64,000 nucleotides of DNA from Bacteroidia bacterium (GTDB taxonomy: Bacteria > Bacteroidota > Bacteroidia > J057): positions 1 through 64,000 of the forward strand of contig JALEFZ010000095.1 in assembly GCA_022760475.1 (NCBI GenBank). The letters are read 5' to 3'. Of this stretch, positions 62,210-64,000 are shown in pieces. Both the position numbers and the translations under genes were made by a program. The notes under the pieces were generated by a model, which was given only the letters and a program-made list of their open reading frames with translations, was not told the DNA's origin and ran no database searches. Numbering within the stretch: position 1 is the stretch's first letter; each line of letters opens with the position of its first letter.

Positions 62210-64000
62210 TCATTCCCATTTTTTATACCACTCCTCCAGGACTTCTTCAGCTTCCTTACCACAAGGAGTGAAGCTCTTCTGCACAGATTTGGCATAGCCG
62301 AGATAGGATGGCCATTTCCACCAATAAGCTCCCTTGAACCAGGGCTGCCCATCTAAAGCCTTTAGGGAGGCCTGGTAAGACCTACTTTGGGCAAGCTTGT
62401 CAACTCCTCGGCCATTGGGTTCTTCATGAGGATTTTTCCATGCCTTTTCTACCGAACGGTAACCCACTTCGGTAAACACAATGGGTTTTTGAGTCCTGTT
62501 ATAAATCGCCTCCATTTTCTTATTGATGGCCATCGCCCCTTGAAGCAATTCTTCATCACTGGGTTCATCCTTTTCACTTAAGGGATAATAAGAGTTCACA
62601 CCTATGAAGTCCAGTTCATCAGCAAATGCAATCTTCTCGGCTTCATCCCCCCAATTTGCTGCATAGGTAACCGGACCACGGTATACCTCTCGCACATCCT
62701 TCACCAATTGACGCCAGAGTTCGGGATTCTCCAGGGTAGCATTGACAAATTCTACCCCTACACAGAAATATTCAAAGTCAAACATCGCAGCAACCATGGC
62801 ATAATGCATGATCCATTGTTTGTAGTAATTGTGCCACGCTAGCCAATCTTCTTTGCTCTCCATTTTGACAGCCCCAGGCCATGCTCCACCATAGTATATC
62901 TGAGGCTTCAACAGGCTCTTTAACTCATATTCCGAAGCATGATACCTGGCAAAAACAATGCTCATGGAGTTTTCCCCTCCTGCGCCTTCCCATAAACGAT
63001 ATTTTTGTGGCTTGCTGGTATTTCTACTTCCCGAATAAGGCACAATGGCTATTGAGTTTCCATGTAATCTATGGATTTTAGACAATGCCTCCTTTCCAAG
63101 CTGGGAGGCGTAGCCGTCGTATACGTTGTAGCCCTCATGGGCGAAGGTCATTCCCCTGTGAAACTGCAATGATGCTGGAGTTCGGGCCTCTGGGGTTTGA
63201 CCAAATGAAGCCAGGTACTCTTTATATTCTTGAAAAAACGGTTTAATGAGTTCTTGTGATGACTCGGGATCGTTGCAGGCTTGAACCAATACTTCCTTGT
63301 GCTTTTCTGCCAAAAAATGTATCAAACCACCCACGGTAGCTCCCCTGATATACATGGAGCTTCTTTCATAATTTTGATTATCCCAAAGGTCTTCCTCTGG
63401 AAGCAAGGCATTGGCTTTCTGAAGTCGAATCGCCCATTCTAGGGCACCTTTTTTTTGCCACTTGGAAGAAAAGAAGTGAGAAAATCCCTCAGCCAGGAAG
63501 TCAGGAAAACGCTTGCCCCAAAGACTCTGAACCAAATATCCATTAAAGGACTCAAACTCCTGATCCAAGACTGCCCTATGGTAAATCTCATGGACTTGGG
63601 CGTTTCGGAAGTCGGAATATCCCTGAAACATCTTCCGCCTTTGCATGCCCATCAATTCTGCATCTTTATACAAATGGTAAACAAAGGGGGTAGGCTCAGG
63701 GAAAGAATCGAAAAAACTTTGGATTTGTTGCCATCGGAGCTCGACCCGTTGGTTTACCTCCTTTTTTTGATTTTCTGTGAGGTCAAAACCGTGAGCTTTC
63801 AGTGAGAACACTGGCCCTTTGATGACAAACTCCTTTTCATTTACAAAATTCCAGGAACGCTCAGCATCATATTCCCAGGACTCTCCAAAGAGTCCAAGTA
63901 GTAGTCTCTCCGACTTTCTTGATACCTCAAACCCATAATTACTCCATAATGGATTTGAGAAATCGGTCATAGAGGGTCCAGTCAGTTTATCCGTAATGGC
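62210..64000 (-). CDS. Gluzincin-like peptidase fused to a GH113-like glycosidase, 5-prime partial
   Basis: The frame is open to the window edge, so the start is missing; numbering is from the Met at 63970. The N-terminal half has HEIYH (His127, Glu128, His131) and FLAEGFSHFF (Glu161), the HExxH...E arrangement of peptidase-MA-like domains. Residues 300-586 read as a TIM barrel near GH113 beta-mannanases: WPGAVKMESKEDWLAWHNYY, HYAMVAAMFDFEYFCVGVEF (Glu407 as acid/base), VYRGPVTYAAN, LDFIGVNSYYPL, VFTEVGYRS (Glu501 as nucleophile) and GAYWWKWPSY. No signal is seen because the start is absent. The fusion looks native, with no internal stop. Confidence 0.8.
   Translation of the reverse strand, partial: AITDKLTGPSMTDFSNPLWSNYGFEVSRKSERLLLGLFGESWEYDAERSWNFVNEKEFVIKGPVFSLKAHGFDLTENQKKEVNQRVELRWQQIQSFFDSFPEPTPFVYHLYKDAELMGMQRRKMFQGYSDFRNAQVHEIYHRAVLDQEFESFNGYLVQSLWGKRFPDFLAEGFSHFFSSKWQKKGALEWAIRLQKANALLPEEDLWDNQNYERSSMYIRGATVGGLIHFLAEKHKEVLVQACNDPESSQELIKPFFQEYKEYLASFGQTPEARTPASLQFHRGMTFAHEGYNVYDGYASQLGKEALSKIHRLHGNSIAIVPYSGSRNTSKPQKYRLWEGAGGENSMSIVFARYHASEYELKSLLKPQIYYGGAWPGAVKMESKEDWLAWHNYYKQWIMHYAMVAAMFDFEYFCVGVEFVNATLENPELWRQLVKDVREVYRGPVTYAANWGDEAEKIAFADELDFIGVNSYYPLSEKDEPSDEELLQGAMAINKKMEAIYNRTQKPIVFTEVGYRSVEKAWKNPHEEPNGRGVDKLAQSRSYQASLKALDGQPWFKGAYWWKWPSYLGYAKSVQKSFTPCGKEAEEVLEEWYKKWE

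Noticed and set aside
1-64000. CRISPR array, prophage, insertion sequence, rRNA or tRNA genes
   Set aside because: No regularly spaced repeats, transposase or integrase motifs, phage structural genes or cloverleaf-like sequences were seen on either strand.

Overview
The window comes from a marine-type member of the Bacteroidota, most likely the Saprospiria/Cytophaga side rather than gut Bacteroides. The reasons seen in the sequence are: at least five large secreted proteins ending in a type IX secretion (T9SS) type A sorting domain with a YPNP motif; SprB-like and Ig-like repeats; GEVED domains; PorT-like outer-membrane barrels; promoters of the TTG-N20-TAnnTTTG type used by this phylum; and a proteorhodopsin with its retinal pathway. 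No phage, insertion sequence, CRISPR array, rRNA or tRNA gene was recognised.

Layout. 1-4.1 kb: end of a barrel protein, rimM, rpsP, a nicotinamide riboside salvage operon (DUF423, pnuC, NadR-type kinase) and a rhomboid protease. 4.1-9 kb: a T9SS-exported subtilase, then rpiA coupled to the threonylcarbamoyl-AMP synthase gene. 9-12.1 kb: two paralogous polytopic membrane proteins in tandem. 12.2-16.6 kb: the light cluster, read leftward as rhodopsin, terminator, lycopene cyclase (crtY), beta-carotene dioxygenase (blh), photolyase, terminator. 17-24 kb: PPK2 polyphosphate kinase, a 1079-residue propeller/Ig mosaic and an M43 metalloprotease with a T9SS tail. 24-33.4 kb: lgt, an RsmF-like rRNA methyltransferase, two large paralogous T9SS cargo proteins and rnhB. 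33.6-39 kb: an exported RidA lipoprotein, two DUF3592-type paralogues, a small barrel, an unknown lipoprotein and a VIT1/CCC1 transporter. 39-46 kb: a GNAT-like protein with an enolase-superfamily enzyme, gltX, a coiled-coil membrane protein, a crotonase and a WG-repeat lipoprotein. 46-64 kb: a T9SS choice-of-anchor protein, rpmB, a lipoprotein with a duplicated domain, a class A PBP, an orphan gene with a good promoter, a glycine-rich surface protein interrupted by one in-frame amber codon, a radical SAM/SPASM enzyme, a MaoC hydratase, an Asp-box propeller protein, an SH3 lipoprotein, an AraC regulator and a gluzincin-like/GH113-like fusion cut by the window end.

How it fits together. crtY makes beta-carotene, blh cleaves it to retinal and the rhodopsin uses retinal to pump protons; photolyase repairs light damage in the same run of genes. 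A strong terminator directly after the rhodopsin gene suggests the enzymes are made only from read-through. The rhodopsin keeps the DTE proton-pump residues and has a glycine at the place where xanthorhodopsin lets a carotenoid antenna reach retinal. The most unusual observations are that glycine, the amber-interrupted surface protein, a beta-propeller apparently nested inside an Ig-like domain in two neighbouring cargo proteins, and the metallopeptidase-like/glycosidase fusion. All functional calls are from motif reading; no database search was run.
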